Positions 15,048 through 26,064 are shown, counted from the first letter of the stretch. The stretch: 64,000 nucleotides of DNA from Oscillospiraceae bacterium (GCA_019424695.1 JAHYZA010000009.1:124001-188000), one strand, 5' to 3'. The notes: a model not told the origin generated them from the letters alone. Numbers and translations are program-made.

Positions 15048-16229
15048 TTATTCGTATTTGACGTTGTCAATCAGATTCTGCATAACGATGCTGTCCAGCA
15101 GCTGGCACTTGACATAGTTCTCGCCGTAGATGGCGGTGAAGCTGCTGGGGTCCTTGACGCCGTACTGGTTCACAAACTCGGCGTTCAGGGTATCGGTGTC
15201 GCACTTCACGCCCTCTTTTTCAGCAATAGCCTGCAGCAGCAGGGTCTGCTCCAGCTGGGTGTTGATGCTTCCGTCCATGTCGGCGATGAACTCGTCCACG
15301 GTGGTGTAGCCGGAACCCAGGAAGCCGGAGCTGGCAATGGTGTTCATATCGGTGCCGTATTTCTGGGCGTAGCTGTAGATGCCATAGAGCAGAACATTGC
15401 GGTAGTACTCCTTGGCAGACTCGGGCAGTTCCTTGGCGAAGGAAACTTTATCGTGCAGGGCGGTGTAGATGTCGCTGTACTGGTTGTTGTAGCTGATCTG
15501 CTTTTTGACAAAATCGTTCAGCGTGGCAACGTCGGAAACACCCATAGTGGGGGAGAGGTTCTCCTGCACCCAGGCGTCGGTCAGTTCGGGGGTCACGGTC
15601 TCGCTGATGTAGTTCAGCGTGGTGCTGAACACGGCGTCCTTGCCAGCCAGATCGGTGCTGCCGTAGTTATCGGGGAAGGTGACGTTCACATCAAAAGTCT
15701 CTCCCGGGGTGTGACCGGCGATCTGGTCTTCGAAGTCGTCGATGAAGCTGCCGCTGCCAAGTTCGAGGTTGTAGCCCTGGGCGCTGCCGCCATCGAACTC
15801 GACACCATCGATGGTGCCGACATAGTCGATGTTGACGGTGTCGCCCATAGCGGCGGCGCGGTCGGTGACCTGGCTGGCGGTGGCAAAGCTGGAGAGGATG
15901 TTGGTGTTGATGTAATCCGAAACATCCTGGTCGGTGACTTCAGCCAGAGACGCGTCGATGGTGATGTCGGCGTAATCGTCGGGCAGGGTGACGTAGTCGG
16001 TGGCGGTCACGTCCTTCAGATAGCCGTTTTCGTCAAAGCCGTCGGAGTAGCTGAAATCCGCCAGATACTCATAGGCCGCATCATCGGCGCTCTCGGGGGT
16101 AGCGGTTTCCGCAGTGGCGGTCTCGGCGGTGGATTCACTGTCAGCGGATTTGCTGCAGCCGGCCAGCGAGGCAGTCATGGCGACAGCCAGAGCGCAGGCG
16201 GCAGTACGGAACAAAGTTTTCTTTTTCAT
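15048..16229 (-). CDS. Secreted trigger-factor-like foldase lipoprotein (FKBP-type PPIase)
   Basis: A 393-residue lipoprotein with the lipobox LAGC and a Ser/Thr/Glu-rich linker. Its middle carries GDTVNIDYVGTIDGVEFDGG, LELGSGSFIDDFE and VTFPDNYGSTDLAGKDAVF, the FKBP-type prolyl isomerase segment of trigger factor. The C-terminal half, rich in helices (LTDAWVQENL, AKEYYRNVLLYGIYSYAQ), resembles the trigger-factor substrate arm. The N-terminal ribosome-binding domain is absent. I infer an extracytoplasmic chaperone doing a PrsA-like job for exported proteins. Start ATG 16229 follows AGGAGAACCCC; the open frame before it is a shadow of the opposite aldo/keto reductase gene. Confidence 0.85.
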   Translation of the reverse strand: MKKKTLFRTAACALAVAMTASLAGCSKSADSESTAETATAETATPESADDAAYEYLADFSYSDGFDENGYLKDVTATDYVTLPDDYADITIDASLAEVTDQDVSDYINTNILSSFATASQVTDRAAAMGDTVNIDYVGTIDGVEFDGGSAQGYNLELGSGSFIDDFEDQIAGHTPGETFDVNVTFPDNYGSTDLAGKDAVFSTTLNYISETVTPELTDAWVQENLSPTMGVSDVATLNDFVKKQISYNNQYSDIYTALHDKVSFAKELPESAKEYYRNVLLYGIYSYAQKYGTDMNTIASSGFLGSGYTTVDEFIADMDGSINTQLEQTLLLQAIAEKEGVKCDTDTLNAEFVNQYGVKDPSSFTAIYGENYVKCQLLDSIVMQNLIDNVKYE

Positions 16230-16269
16230 GGGGTTCTCCTGTGTTGTAAAAATTGCATACGCAATCCTT

Positions 16270-16275
16270 ATTATA
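16270..16275 (-). promoter_or_regulatory. -10 box for the foldase lipoprotein gene
   Basis: Minus-strand TATAAT about 40 nt upstream of the start codon. No good -35 at 16-18 bp is visible. Confidence 0.4.
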
Positions 16276-16330
16276 CACGATTTTTGAAAAAAGTACAGTA
16301 AAAAAACAGAATTGACCTGCAGAAAGGGAC

Positions 16331-16361
16331 TTGACTTGAAGTGCACTTCAAGATATATAAT
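16331..16361 (+). promoter_or_regulatory. Dyad promoter with 19 bp spacer, MerR-type operator candidate
   Basis: TTGACT (16331-16336) and TATAAT (16356-16361) are 19 bp apart, too long for normal activity. A perfect 16 bp palindrome, TTGAAGTGCACTTCAA (16336-16351), fills the spacer. This geometry is characteristic of promoters activated by MerR-family regulators, which untwist the DNA. Confidence 0.7.
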
Positions 16362-16418
16362 AAAAATCAAGCAAGCGGGCAGAAGAATCTGCTGCAAAAC
16401 GAACGGAGGAACCGAACC

Positions 16419-17555
16419 ATGGATATTTTTAATCATGCGCAAAAGCTCGGCTTCGGTCTGATGCGTCTGCCGCTGACCGATCCCAATGATGCGGGCAGCA
16501 TCGACATTGAGCAGACCAAGCGGATGGTGGACGCCTTCCTGGAGCGAGGCTTTACCTATTTTGATACAGCGTGGATGTACTGTGCTTTCAAGAGCGAAAA
16601 CGCGGTCAAGACCTGCTTGACCAGCCGTCACACGCGGGAATCCTTCACCCTGGCGGACAAGCTGCACGCGGGCTTCATCCACAATCCGGAGGACCGGGAC
16701 CAGGTGTTCAACACCCAGCTGGAGAAAACCGGCGCCGGCTATTTTGACTACTATCTGCTGCATGACGTGGGCACCGAACACTACGAGATTTACAAAAAGC
16801 TGGATTGCTTCACCTGGCTGCAGGAGAAGAAGCGGCAGGGTCTCGTGAAGCACATTGGTTTTTCCTTCCACGATCACGCCGACCTGCTGGACAAGGTGCT
16901 GACGGAGCACCCGGAGGTGGAGTTTGTCCAGCTGCAGCTGAATTATCTGGACTGGGACAGCGAAGGCGTGCAGTCCCGCAAGTGCTACGAAGTGGCCGAA
17001 AAGCACGGCAAACCGGTCATCGTCATGGAGCCGGTCAAGGGCGGTACGCTGGCCAACGTGCCCGCGGGGGTGGAAAATCTCTTCAAGGAGTATGCCCCTG
17101 ACGCGTCCATCCCGTCCTGGGCCATCCGCTTTGCGGCCAGCAAACCCAATGTCAAGATGGTGCTTTCCGGCATGAGCAATATGGACCAGCTGCTGGACAA
17201 CACCGGTTATATGCAGGATTTCCAGCCCCTCAACGAAGAGGAGGAAAAGCGCATCCGGCAGGCGGTGTCCATCATCAATTCCAGCATTGCCATCCCCTGC
17301 ACGGGCTGTTCCTACTGTACCGACGGCTGCCCCATGCACATTGCCATTCCTAAGTATTTCTCGCTGTACAATGCGGATCTGCAGGAAGTGGAGGGCAAGG
17401 ACTGGACGCCTCAGGGCGAGTATTACGATAACCTGACCAAGACCTTCGGCAAGGCCAGCGACTGCATTGCCTGCGGCCAGTGCGAGGGTGTCTGCCCGCA
17501 GCACCTGCCCATCATCGAGAATCTGAAACAGGTCGCCAAACATTTTGAAAAATAA
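16419..17555 (+). CDS. Aldo/keto reductase with C-terminal 4Fe-4S clusters
   Basis: A 378-residue protein. The N-terminal TIM barrel has the aldo/keto reductase residues D and Y in FTYFDTAWMY, K in TLADKLHA and H in YYLLHDVG. The C-terminal part adds two ferredoxin-like clusters, CTGCSYCTDGCP (near residue 294) and CIACGQCEGVCP (near residue 349), so it can hold two 4Fe-4S centres. Such fusions are frequent in anaerobes, but the substrate is unknown. ATG 16419 follows GGAGGAACC. The palindromic promoter upstream suggests induction by a reactive aldehyde or similar signal through a MerR-family protein not found nearby. Confidence 0.88.
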   Translation: MDIFNHAQKLGFGLMRLPLTDPNDAGSIDIEQTKRMVDAFLERGFTYFDTAWMYCAFKSENAVKTCLTSRHTRESFTLADKLHAGFIHNPEDRDQVFNTQLEKTGAGYFDYYLLHDVGTEHYEIYKKLDCFTWLQEKKRQGLVKHIGFSFHDHADLLDKVLTEHPEVEFVQLQLNYLDWDSEGVQSRKCYEVAEKHGKPVIVMEPVKGGTLANVPAGVENLFKEYAPDASIPSWAIRFAASKPNVKMVLSGMSNMDQLLDNTGYMQDFQPLNEEEEKRIRQAVSIINSSIAIPCTGCSYCTDGCPMHIAIPKYFSLYNADLQEVEGKDWTPQGEYYDNLTKTFGKASDCIACGQCEGVCPQHLPIIENLKQVAKHFEK

Positions 17556-17567
17556 GAATACATGAAG

Positions 17568-17606
17568 AAAGCCGCCCCGGCAGACCTGCCGGGGCGGCTT
17601 TGTTTT
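17568..17606. terminator. Bidirectional terminator
   Basis: A perfect 15 bp stem (17568-17582 with 17587-17601), loop GACC, then TGTTTT. The stop codon of the minus-strand lipoprotein overlaps the T-tract. Confidence 0.88.
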
Positions 17607-18900
17607 ATGTGGTGTATTCTCCCACTTCGGTGTAGTTGGGCACGCCGTTCAGAAAATCTTCGGCTGAGATCAGACCCAGATACTCGTGCTCGGTGTCTAC
17701 GGTGTAGGGGGTGCCGTCGGTGCCGATGACGGTGCGGGTATAAGGCTCGTACCGGCAATCCACCAGCAGCGTGTCGCCTAGGTTCAGATAGATGTTGGGT
17801 TGGTGGGCGGAACCGTTCCAGTAGTTATCGGGCAGATTCGGCTTCTCCCGGATTTCGCCGGTTTGGAGATTGATCATGGGGGACGGGGCGTAGAAGAGCA
17901 GCCAGTCTTGTACGGCACCTTGAATCGTGAAAGAACCCTGCAGCTGGTCGGTGGGATACTGATCGGTGAGCAGTTTGGCCTCGCAGGTGTCGGGGTCTAC
18001 CACGGCGACGGAGCCTGCTTCGCAGTCTACCTGGTAATACTGCCCGTCCACGATGATGCTGTACATCCGGGTCAGGCTGCCGTCGTCGGAAGTATAGGTC
18101 TGGAATACCTTCCATTCACTGGTGTAGGGATTGAAAAGCCAATGGGTGGTGGTCCCGGTAGGCTCTGCCGGGGCGTCCGCCATCAGATCGCCGGTGGCGT
18201 CCGGGTAGGTCACGTCGGATTGAGAAAAAACAAACTGGGTGCCCAGTGCCCCCAAAAACTGCACATCCTGAACCGGTGCATTTTCCAGCAGGTCGGTCAC
18301 CGCACCGCTCTCCGTATCAATGCGAAACAGGGCATCGCTCTCTCCATATCCGTTTTTATAGCCGAAGCAATACAGATATTGCCCATCAGTGTAGGGACAA
18401 TCGGAGGCGCCGAATCCCAGAGACAAGAAACTGGCGTCCGGTATGGTGGCCACTACCCGACGGTTCTGGCAGTCTCGGTCCAACAACACCACAAAACTGT
18501 CCTCGGTTTCGGGAAACTGGTTGTTGGTGAGGGCTACCAGCGTGTCGTCATCCAGCACAAACACCCGGTCGCATTCGCCCCGGCGGAAAACGGCCGGGCA
18601 GCTTTCGCTGTCGTGGGTGCAGCCTTCCAGGTTGCAGGGAACCTCCGTCACATGGTTTACCAGATCAGCTACCCGGTAACGGATGAGGTCTCCGGAGACC
18701 ATCTCGTCCATGTAGTACTGCTTTTCATCGCCCAGTTGCAACGGGCGTAAGGATTGGGTATCGCCGGAGATGGCGGTGTTGGCAGCGGGCGTTTCCATTG
18801 TGGCGGAAGTGCTGGCCGTTTCACTTGTCTCGAATGCCGGCGCAGCGGTGCAGCCTGCCAGCAGTAAGGTCGCCAGCGCCAGAGAAAAAACTCGTTTCAT
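17605..18900 (-). CDS. Lipoprotein with Cys/His motif, paralogue of the next gene
   Basis: A 431-residue lipoprotein: signal peptide, lipobox LAGC, a Thr/Ser/Ala linker, then a repeated beta-rich body with segments like QYLYCFGYKNGYG and ALFRIDTESGAVTDL that suggest a propeller. Near residue 90 is the motif CNLEGCTHDSESCPA, shared with the neighbour at 18920. Both also end with YLGLIS, DFLNGVPNYTEV and share RYEPYTRT. The two are tandem duplicates, 19 nt apart, at the end of a five-gene operon with a two-component system. Function not recognised; sensing or binding an extracellular ligand is a guess from context. Confidence 0.75.
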   Translation of the reverse strand: MKRVFSLALATLLLAGCTAAPAFETSETASTSATMETPAANTAISGDTQSLRPLQLGDEKQYYMDEMVSGDLIRYRVADLVNHVTEVPCNLEGCTHDSESCPAVFRRGECDRVFVLDDDTLVALTNNQFPETEDSFVVLLDRDCQNRRVVATIPDASFLSLGFGASDCPYTDGQYLYCFGYKNGYGESDALFRIDTESGAVTDLLENAPVQDVQFLGALGTQFVFSQSDVTYPDATGDLMADAPAEPTGTTTHWLFNPYTSEWKVFQTYTSDDGSLTRMYSIIVDGQYYQVDCEAGSVAVVDPDTCEAKLLTDQYPTDQLQGSFTIQGAVQDWLLFYAPSPMINLQTGEIREKPNLPDNYWNGSAHQPNIYLNLGDTLLVDCRYEPYTRTVIGTDGTPYTVDTEHEYLGLISAEDFLNGVPNYTEVGEYTT

Positions 18901-18919
18901 ACAAACTCCTTTTCAAAAA

Positions 18920-20230
18920 TCAGTAAGGCCCTTTGCAGACTTCTGTATAATTCGGCACGCCGTTGAGAAAATCGTCAATGGAAATCAGCCCCAGATACAT
19001 CTGTTCGGTCTGGGTGTTGAACGGTGTACCGTCTTCGGCAATGTCGGTCCGGGTGTAGGGCTCGTACCGGCAGTCTACCAGCAGGCGGTCTTTCAGCTGC
19101 AGGAAGATATAGGGCTGGTGGCCGTACCCGTTCCAGAGATTTTCCGGCAGGTCGGCCCGCTGACGGACTTCGCCGGTCTCTACATTGACGATGATGGGCT
19201 GATTGTAGAAAACCAGCCAGCCGTTGAGGTTGGCTTCGATCAGATAGCCGACCGAATGGTCGTCGCGGTCCGCGGTGGGCAGCTGGTCGGTGATCAGGTG
19301 CTCCTCGCCGGTGTCGGGGTCTACCGTGCTGAGGGTCCCGGCGGCGCAGTCGACGGTGTAATACTGCCCGTCCACCACGCTGGCATCCAGTAAATCAAGA
19401 TTGCGCTCGTCGGAGGAGTAGCTTTTCAGCACACGGGTCTCACAGGTGTCCGCGTTCAGCAGGACGTGGCTTTTGGTGCCGGTGGTTTCCGGCCAGCCGT
19501 CGGTGGCAACGTCTGTAGACGGGTCGGGATAGGTGAGATCTTCCTGCTGCAGGACAAAATCGCGGCCAACGACCCCCATCATGAACTGGGAATCCGGAAA
19601 GCGTTCCGTCAGATTGGTGATGCTGCCATCGGACAGGCTGATGCGATAGATATTATAAACGTTGTTTTCACTTCCGGCGCAGTACAGAAAATCATCGTCG
19701 GTATAAATTTGGGTCGCATCCCAGAAAAGATTGATTCCGTCCAGTTCCGTCAGGACCCGGCGGTTCTGGCAGTTGCGGTCCATCAGCAGGACTTTGCTGT
19801 GGTAAGAAAGAGGCGCGCTCCCGTCCGGGGAAGAATCCACCGCCCCGATTTGAGAAGAATCTGTTTTCACGGATATCACCACCAGCGTGGTGTCGTTCAG
19901 GACAAGGGGCTGGTAAGCGGGAACATCCGTGCTGACGGCAGGGCAGCTTTCGCTGTCGTGGGGGCAGCCCTCTATATCGCAGGGAATTGTATCTTCACCG
20001 GATTGCAGATCCACCACATGGTACAAAATCATGGTGCTGCCATCGAAAGAGTCCTGAGTATAGTACTGCTTTTCGTCGCCATTCTGCAGCCGCCGCAGCG
20101 GCTCTTTGCTTTCGACAGGGACTTCCGCAGTCGCGGTTTCAGCAGTGACGAGAGTGCTGCTTGCGGCAGGGGCACCGCTGCAGCCTGCCAGTAAGAGGGC
20201 GGCCAGCAAGACCGAACAAACTCGTTTCAT
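18920..20230 (-). CDS. Lipoprotein with Cys/His motif, paralogue of the previous gene
   Basis: A 436-residue lipoprotein with lipobox LAGC, a low-complexity linker and the motif CDIEGCPHDSESCPA near residue 80. LRRLQNGDEKQYY, DRNCQNRRV, VDGQYYTVDCAAG and the C-terminal RYEPYTRT block align with the downstream copy, so this is a tandem duplication. The bodies have diverged clearly, which argues for an old event or different ligands. ATG 20230 follows AAAGGAGGATG. It lies 31 nt after the membrane-protein gene in the same operon. Confidence 0.75.
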   Translation of the reverse strand: MKRVCSVLLAALLLAGCSGAPAASSTLVTAETATAEVPVESKEPLRRLQNGDEKQYYTQDSFDGSTMILYHVVDLQSGEDTIPCDIEGCPHDSESCPAVSTDVPAYQPLVLNDTTLVVISVKTDSSQIGAVDSSPDGSAPLSYHSKVLLMDRNCQNRRVLTELDGINLFWDATQIYTDDDFLYCAGSENNVYNIYRISLSDGSITNLTERFPDSQFMMGVVGRDFVLQQEDLTYPDPSTDVATDGWPETTGTKSHVLLNADTCETRVLKSYSSDERNLDLLDASVVDGQYYTVDCAAGTLSTVDPDTGEEHLITDQLPTADRDDHSVGYLIEANLNGWLVFYNQPIIVNVETGEVRQRADLPENLWNGYGHQPYIFLQLKDRLLVDCRYEPYTRTDIAEDGTPFNTQTEQMYLGLISIDDFLNGVPNYTEVCKGPY

Positions 20231-20261
20231 TCAAACATCCTCCTTTTTATATAAGGTGCAA

Positions 20262-20960
20262 TCACAATCCGGCGTAAGTTTCGAGCGACATGGAAGTGAC
20301 GCTCATGCTGAAATAGCCGCGGTCCATGTTGGCTACCAGATACAGCTGGGCGTCGGCGCTGTAGCAGGGGGCGGGGGAACCATAACCCAGCGGTTCGGCG
20401 TCCTCCCAGTCGGTGAAGGCGTCCAGTCCCAGCATAGTACGGTAGGCGCTGGCGACGTCGGCGGGAACGAATCCGTCCTGCATGCCAAGGTCGCCGCTCA
20501 GTGCGATTAAGGTGCCGTATTCGCTGACGGTCAGGGTGAGATTCCGACTGTTCTCGTCGCTGAAATAGTAGGAAACTTTGCCGTTTTCCATATCATCGGA
20601 TAAACATTGTGTGGCCTGGGTAACCAATTCGTCGGCTGCGTTCCAATAGGCTTCGGGCAGCACGCCGGCGGTGCGTAAAGCCGCCAGATAAGGCTGTACT
20701 TCTTGCCGTGCCGTGGAAGACTCGCTGGGCTGTTCATACGGCAAAGCCTCCGCCGGCTGATGCCGCCAATAGTACAGTTCCCGCGCCACGGCGTTTTCCT
20801 GCCCGGCGGTGCTCAGAAAATCGCTGGCTGGTTCCGTGTCCCAACTGGAAGTGTCCAGCTGCCGGTCGCGCGCGGCAAACCATAAAAAAGGAAGAACTGT
20901 ACAGAATACCACCAGCAAAACGGTACCCAGAAGCGGCAGCCAGCGTTCACGCAGTTTCAT
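20262..20960 (-). CDS. Membrane-anchored extracytoplasmic protein linked to a two-component system
   Basis: A 232-residue protein with one N-terminal hydrophobic segment (WLPLLGTVLLVVFCTVLPFLWF, about residues 7-28) after a basic start, so a signal anchor with the rest outside. I recognise no family. ATG 20960 lies inside the end of the kinase gene (14 nt overlap) with GGAGG just upstream, which implies translational coupling. By position it may be an accessory sensor or a target of the system. The open frame upstream of the ATG is a shadow of the kinase. Confidence 0.72.
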   Translation of the reverse strand: MKLRERWLPLLGTVLLVVFCTVLPFLWFAARDRQLDTSSWDTEPASDFLSTAGQENAVARELYYWRHQPAEALPYEQPSESSTARQEVQPYLAALRTAGVLPEAYWNAADELVTQATQCLSDDMENGKVSYYFSDENSRNLTLTVSEYGTLIALSGDLGMQDGFVPADVASAYRTMLGLDAFTDWEDAEPLGYGSPAPCYSADAQLYLVANMDRGYFSMSVTSMSLETYAGL

Positions 20961-22362
20961 GGTCGACCTCCTTTGCTTTGCGCAGGGTGAAATGGACGGC
21001 GGTACCGGCACCGGGCGTGCTCTCAAAAGTGAGATGGGTGCCGTGCAATACGGCGATGCGTTCACACAGGGCCAGCCCCATGCCGCTGCCACCCTGCTGC
21101 CGGGCACGGGATTTGTCCACCATATAAAAAGGTTCGGTGATGCGGGGCAGGTCTTCCGCGGGAATGCCGCAGCCGGTGTCCCGCACAGTGAGGGTGATGG
21201 TTTCCTCTTGCTCGGTAACCTCCAGGGCGATTTTCCCGTCCGGCGGCGTGGCATGACGGGCGTTTTGCACAAGATTGTAGAGCAGATCACACAGCAGTTC
21301 CGGCTGGGCCTGTACCAGCAAAGTGCATGTCGGCACTGTCAGCGGCGGCTCCCCGGCGGGAAGCGCCCGGGTCAGCTGCCGGAACACCGTGCCGAGGCGC
21401 ACCGGCTCCAGGGCGGGCGGCTCACCGTCGTTCAGCCGCATCAGTTCCATCAGACGGCTGCTCAGCGCTTCCAGGCGCTTGCTCTCGTGGTAGATGGAAT
21501 CGGCGGCTTTCTGCCGGGTAGCAGGCGGTACTTCGGTACCGCGCAGCAGGTCGGCATACCCCAGCATACTGGTCATAGGCGTTTTCAGTTCGTGGGTAAA
21601 AGCGGCGATAAAATCTTCCCGCTCCTGCAGATGCGTCTGCAGGGCGTTGACCTTGTCCTCCACGGCGGCGGCCATCTCGTCAAAGCTGTGGCTGAGTTCG
21701 GCAATCTCGTCGCTGCCTTCCAACGCGGTGCGCCGGTCGTAGGCGCCTGCTGCGATCTCCTGGCTGGCAGCGTCCAGGCGTTCCAACGGGCGGACCATCC
21801 GGCGGCAGAGCAGCAGCGCCAGCACGGCGGCTACCGCCAGGGCAAGGGTCTGCCCCAGAACAGCGTCCCGCAGCCGAAGGGCGCGGTCAGAAAAGATGCT
21901 GCCAAGACTCTGGGCACTCACAAAGGTCAGGCACTCTTCCGGGCAAACGATCAGCCCTGTATATAAAAGGTAGCGTGTGCCGTCGGTTCCGGTCACGATG
22001 CGGCTTTGCAGCCCGTCGCTGCCCGGCACATCCCGGGTCAGGTCACACTGGGCCAGTGTGGTGGGCATGGTGGAAGCCAGGGAACGGCCGTTCTCGTCGT
22101 AGACAGCCAGCAGACTGCTGTTGCCCTGCCGGGTCAGGCTGCCCAGATAACTCCAGGCACGGACATCCAGCGGCGTTTCGGTGTCGGAGCGCAGCCCGTT
22201 CTGAAAGGCCGTGGATTCCCGTTGCCATTCCGTCTGCCCGGTCTGCCGCGCATCCTGTAAGGCACGGTCAAACTGGCGTTCCTGCGTCCATACGGTGCTC
22301 AGGCTCAATACCAAAGCCAGTACGCTCAACAGGGCCAGCGTCAGTTTGTAGCCGAATTTCAT
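20947..22362 (-). CDS. Sensor histidine kinase
   Basis: A 471-residue membrane kinase. Two transmembrane segments (about residues 7-23 and 171-186) flank a periplasm-type sensor domain; a HAMP domain follows (RPLERLDAASQEIAAGAYDRR). The H-box is FTHELKTPMTSMLGYADLL with His257; the ATPase has LYNLVQNARHAT (N-box), DTGCGI (G1) and GGSGMGLALCERI (G2). It pairs with the response regulator, whose stop codon overlaps this start (ATGA at 22359-22362). Signal unknown. Confidence 0.93.
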   Translation of the reverse strand: MKFGYKLTLALLSVLALVLSLSTVWTQERQFDRALQDARQTGQTEWQRESTAFQNGLRSDTETPLDVRAWSYLGSLTRQGNSSLLAVYDENGRSLASTMPTTLAQCDLTRDVPGSDGLQSRIVTGTDGTRYLLYTGLIVCPEECLTFVSAQSLGSIFSDRALRLRDAVLGQTLALAVAAVLALLLCRRMVRPLERLDAASQEIAAGAYDRRTALEGSDEIAELSHSFDEMAAAVEDKVNALQTHLQEREDFIAAFTHELKTPMTSMLGYADLLRGTEVPPATRQKAADSIYHESKRLEALSSRLMELMRLNDGEPPALEPVRLGTVFRQLTRALPAGEPPLTVPTCTLLVQAQPELLCDLLYNLVQNARHATPPDGKIALEVTEQEETITLTVRDTGCGIPAEDLPRITEPFYMVDKSRARQQGGSGMGLALCERIAVLHGTHLTFESTPGAGTAVHFTLRKAKEVDHETA

Positions 22363-23027
22363 GGCATGTTTTCCTCCTTTTCCAATCGGTAGCCGACCCG
22401 GAATACCGTGCAGATCTCGCTCTTCCAGCCCAGCTTTTTGCGCAGCCGTGTGATGCAAAGGTCCAGCGGCCGGGTATCAAACGCTTCCTCGTCGCCCCAC
22501 AGCCGTTCATACAAGACTTCCCGGTACAGGGTCATGCCGCGGTTGCGCATCAGCAGTTCCAGTAACTCAAATTCCCGCGGGGACAGATGCACCGGCTTGC
22601 CGTTCCGGGTCACGGTTCGGGCGGCGGGGTCCAGGTCTACACCGAAGGCATGCAGGACCACGTTGGCCCGCCCGGTGCGGCGCAGCACACTCTCCACCCT
22701 GGCCACCAGCTCCAGCGGCTCAAAGGGTTTTGTCAGATAATCGTCGGCGCCTTCGTGCAAACCGCGTACCCGGTCTTTCAGGGCGGTTTTGGCCGTCACA
22801 AAAATCACCGGTGTGCCTACGCTGCGCAGATAGCCCAGCAGCTCATACCCGTCCACTTTGGGCAGCATGATATCCAGGATGGCAAGTTCGTAGTCGTGTT
22901 CGGCGATCCGGTCGGCGGCGGTCTCGCCGTCGTTGACCTGCTCGCAGGTGTAGCCGGCGCCGGTCAGCGTCAGCTCGATCAGGTCCGCAATCGGGCGCTC
23001 GTCCTCCACAATCAAAATGGGGCGCAT
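22359..23027 (-). CDS. OmpR-family response regulator
   Basis: A 222-residue regulator. The receiver has E8/D9, phosphoacceptor D52 (LAILDIMLPKVDG), T78 (FVTAK) and K100 (LTKPF); the C-terminal winged helix has LSPREFELLELLMRN and DLCITRLRKKLG. It is the first gene of the operon and probably controls it together with envelope genes. ATG 23027 follows AAGGAGGGACC. The promoter is at 23061-23089, divergent from clpB. Confidence 0.94.
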   Translation of the reverse strand: MRPILIVEDERPIADLIELTLTGAGYTCEQVNDGETAADRIAEHDYELAILDIMLPKVDGYELLGYLRSVGTPVIFVTAKTALKDRVRGLHEGADDYLTKPFEPLELVARVESVLRRTGRANVVLHAFGVDLDPAARTVTRNGKPVHLSPREFELLELLMRNRGMTLYREVLYERLWGDEEAFDTRPLDLCITRLRKKLGWKSEICTVFRVGYRLEKEENMP

Positions 23028-23060
23028 ACAAGGTCCCTCCTTACGATGTGCTCTCAGTTT

Positions 23061-23089
23061 ACTGTACACTTCTTTCCGAGTTCTATCAA
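23061..23089 (-). promoter_or_regulatory. Promoter of the two-component/lipoprotein operon
   Basis: Minus strand: TTGATA (23084-23089), 17 bp, TACAGT (23061-23066). Confidence 0.6.
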
Positions 23090-23135
23090 TGGGTAAAAAA
23101 CGGCAGACATTCACAAAATGTTTTCAATTTTCCTA

Positions 23136-23163
23136 TTGACACTTTGCCTGGAAGTGGTACAAT
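23136..23163 (+). promoter_or_regulatory. Promoter of clpB
   Basis: TTGACA (23136-23141), 16 bp, extended -10 TGgTACAAT (hexamer 23158-23163), directly followed by the CIRCE element. Confidence 0.8.
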
Positions 23164-23164
23164 A

Positions 23165-23191
23165 TTAGCAGTCGGATGAATAGAGTGCTAA
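23165..23191 (+). promoter_or_regulatory. CIRCE operator (HrcA binding site)
   Basis: TTAGCAGTC-N9-GAGTGCTAA differs from the CIRCE consensus (TTAGCACTC-N9-GAGTGCTAA) by a single base. Its place at the transcript start predicts HrcA repression and heat induction of clpB. Confidence 0.9.
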
Positions 23192-23313
23192 TTCAAACGA
23201 AACGGCGCCTATGCCGCGCCGCCATAGAGGTGGACTGGAAAAGAAAGCACTCGACGGCGTCCGTTGCTAATAGATGAATTTGCGTGTATCTGCACAGTAA
23301 GGAGGTACGCACT

Positions 23314-25926
<2,613 letters not shown>

Positions 25927-25941
25927 TATCCGGATAAATTG

Positions 25942-25983
25942 GCCCGCCGTGCAAAGCAACAGCTCTGCACGGCGGGCTTTTTG
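25942..25983 (+). terminator. Terminator of clpB
   Basis: GCCCGCCGTGCA (25942-25953) pairs perfectly with TGCACGGCGGGC (25966-25977), followed by six T. Confidence 0.9.
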
Positions 25984-26023
25984 TATGCCAAAAAGTTTTA
26001 CATTCCTTTGGCTGTTCTGCGCA

Positions 26024-26064
26024 TTGACCTGCTTTTTGAAAATCCCGTACAATACATATAAAAT
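26024..26064 (+). promoter_or_regulatory. Promoter region of the lipoprotein gene
   Basis: Two alternatives: TTGACC-N18-TACAAT (26024-26053) and TTGAAA-N17-TAAAAT (26036-26064). Either would serve the gene starting at 26084, but the second leaves almost no leader. Confidence 0.5.
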
